DNA of 49,732 nt from Bacteroidaceae bacterium (lineage in GTDB: Bacteria; Bacteroidota; Bacteroidia; Bacteroidales; Bacteroidaceae): positions 1-49,732 of the forward strand of contig JAEDNQ010000001.1 in NCBI GenBank assembly GCA_016302435.1, in the 5' to 3' direction. This document shows, one piece after another, positions 49,628 to 49,732 of the stretch. Within the stretch, counting starts at the first letter, position 1. Every line of letters starts with the position of its first letter. The notes beneath the pieces are model-generated. The model was not told where the DNA came from. It searched no databases and saw only the letters and a program-made list of their open reading frames with translations. Made by a program: the position numbers and the translations under genes.

Positions 49628-49732
49628 TTCGATAAGTGGGTGTATATGTGTAGTTGGTGTTAAAGGAAGATGCCGTCGGCTGCACTTTGTTGCGTCTGCA
49701 TTTATGTGGGCTGCACTTTGGGGCGGCTTCTG

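Noticed and set aside
49678..49720. Direct repeat GGCTGCACTTTG, two copies 31 bp apart
   Set aside because: Two short copies at the window edge are too little to call an array; noted for anyone extending the sequence.

Overview
The window comes from a member of the Bacteroidales, most likely Prevotellaceae (Prevotella/Segatella type). This rests on gene content: a FeoA-FeoB fusion with its Cys-rich partner, a Na+-pumping OadGAB decarboxylase, gmd-fcl, DUF3078/DUF4199/DUF6048/DUF6452-like proteins and a 29-residue mS38-like protein. It also rests on regulatory signals: many TAnnTTTG -7 boxes, almost no Shine-Dalgarno sequences, and CA-rich stretches directly before start codons. No database search was possible, so family names come from recognition of motifs and overall protein pattern.

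Layout. 1-252: two CRISPR-like repeats at the left edge, then the terminator of an MFS carrier. 253-2821 (-): NrdJ-like orphan domain, folB, MFS hexuronate-type carrier. 2981-3718 (+): nitroreductase. 3784-5365: hairpin, 36-bp minisatellite and a degenerate histidine-kinase-like sensor (-). 5607-9128 (-): oadG-oadA-oadB. 9431-16930 (-): formyl-THF cyclo-ligase, S41 protease, dCMP deaminase, lipoprotein, M3 peptidase, Crp-like regulator, ApbE. 16998-21503 (-): two envelope proteins, glycosyltransferase, DUF4199-like protein, RuvC, DUF4286-like protein. 21876-21948 (-): tRNA-Thr(CGU).

The strand then switches. 22100-31882 (+): membrane-anchored DRGH nuclease, pyrK-pyrD, a 1083-residue Dna2-like nuclease-helicase, an orphan response regulator, a miniature AbgT-like membrane protein and ligA. 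32031-34434 (-): gmd-fcl for GDP-L-fucose. 34779-37309 (+): feoAB and its Cys-rich partner. 37532-39439 (-): the mS38-like small protein and RNase G/E. 39641-41044 (+): DUF3078-like outer-membrane protein, followed by a very long hairpin. 41697-49627 (-): dnaJ, grpE, lysA, lysC, an FtsE-like ATPase, hisIE, hisF, hisA.

Most genes are housekeeping. The OadGAB pump links decarboxylation to Na+ export; hisA-hisF-hisIE and lysC-lysA are biosynthetic clusters; pyrK-pyrD form a two-subunit dihydroorotate dehydrogenase; gmd-fcl feed surface fucosylation. The unusual layer lies between and at the ends of genes. At least eight unrelated tandem-repeat arrays (units of 8, 9, 14, 20, 27, 30 and 36 bp) sit in intergenic DNA, seven of them directly behind a stop codon. 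In two cases the repeat unit looks copied from the 3' end of the gene itself. No complete unknown multi-gene system is evident. The best candidates for follow-up are the stop-codon minisatellites, the left-edge CRISPR-like repeats, the pseudo-kinase with a hidden in-frame repeat tail, the 62-nt stem hairpin at 41065-41147 and the nuclease-helicase.
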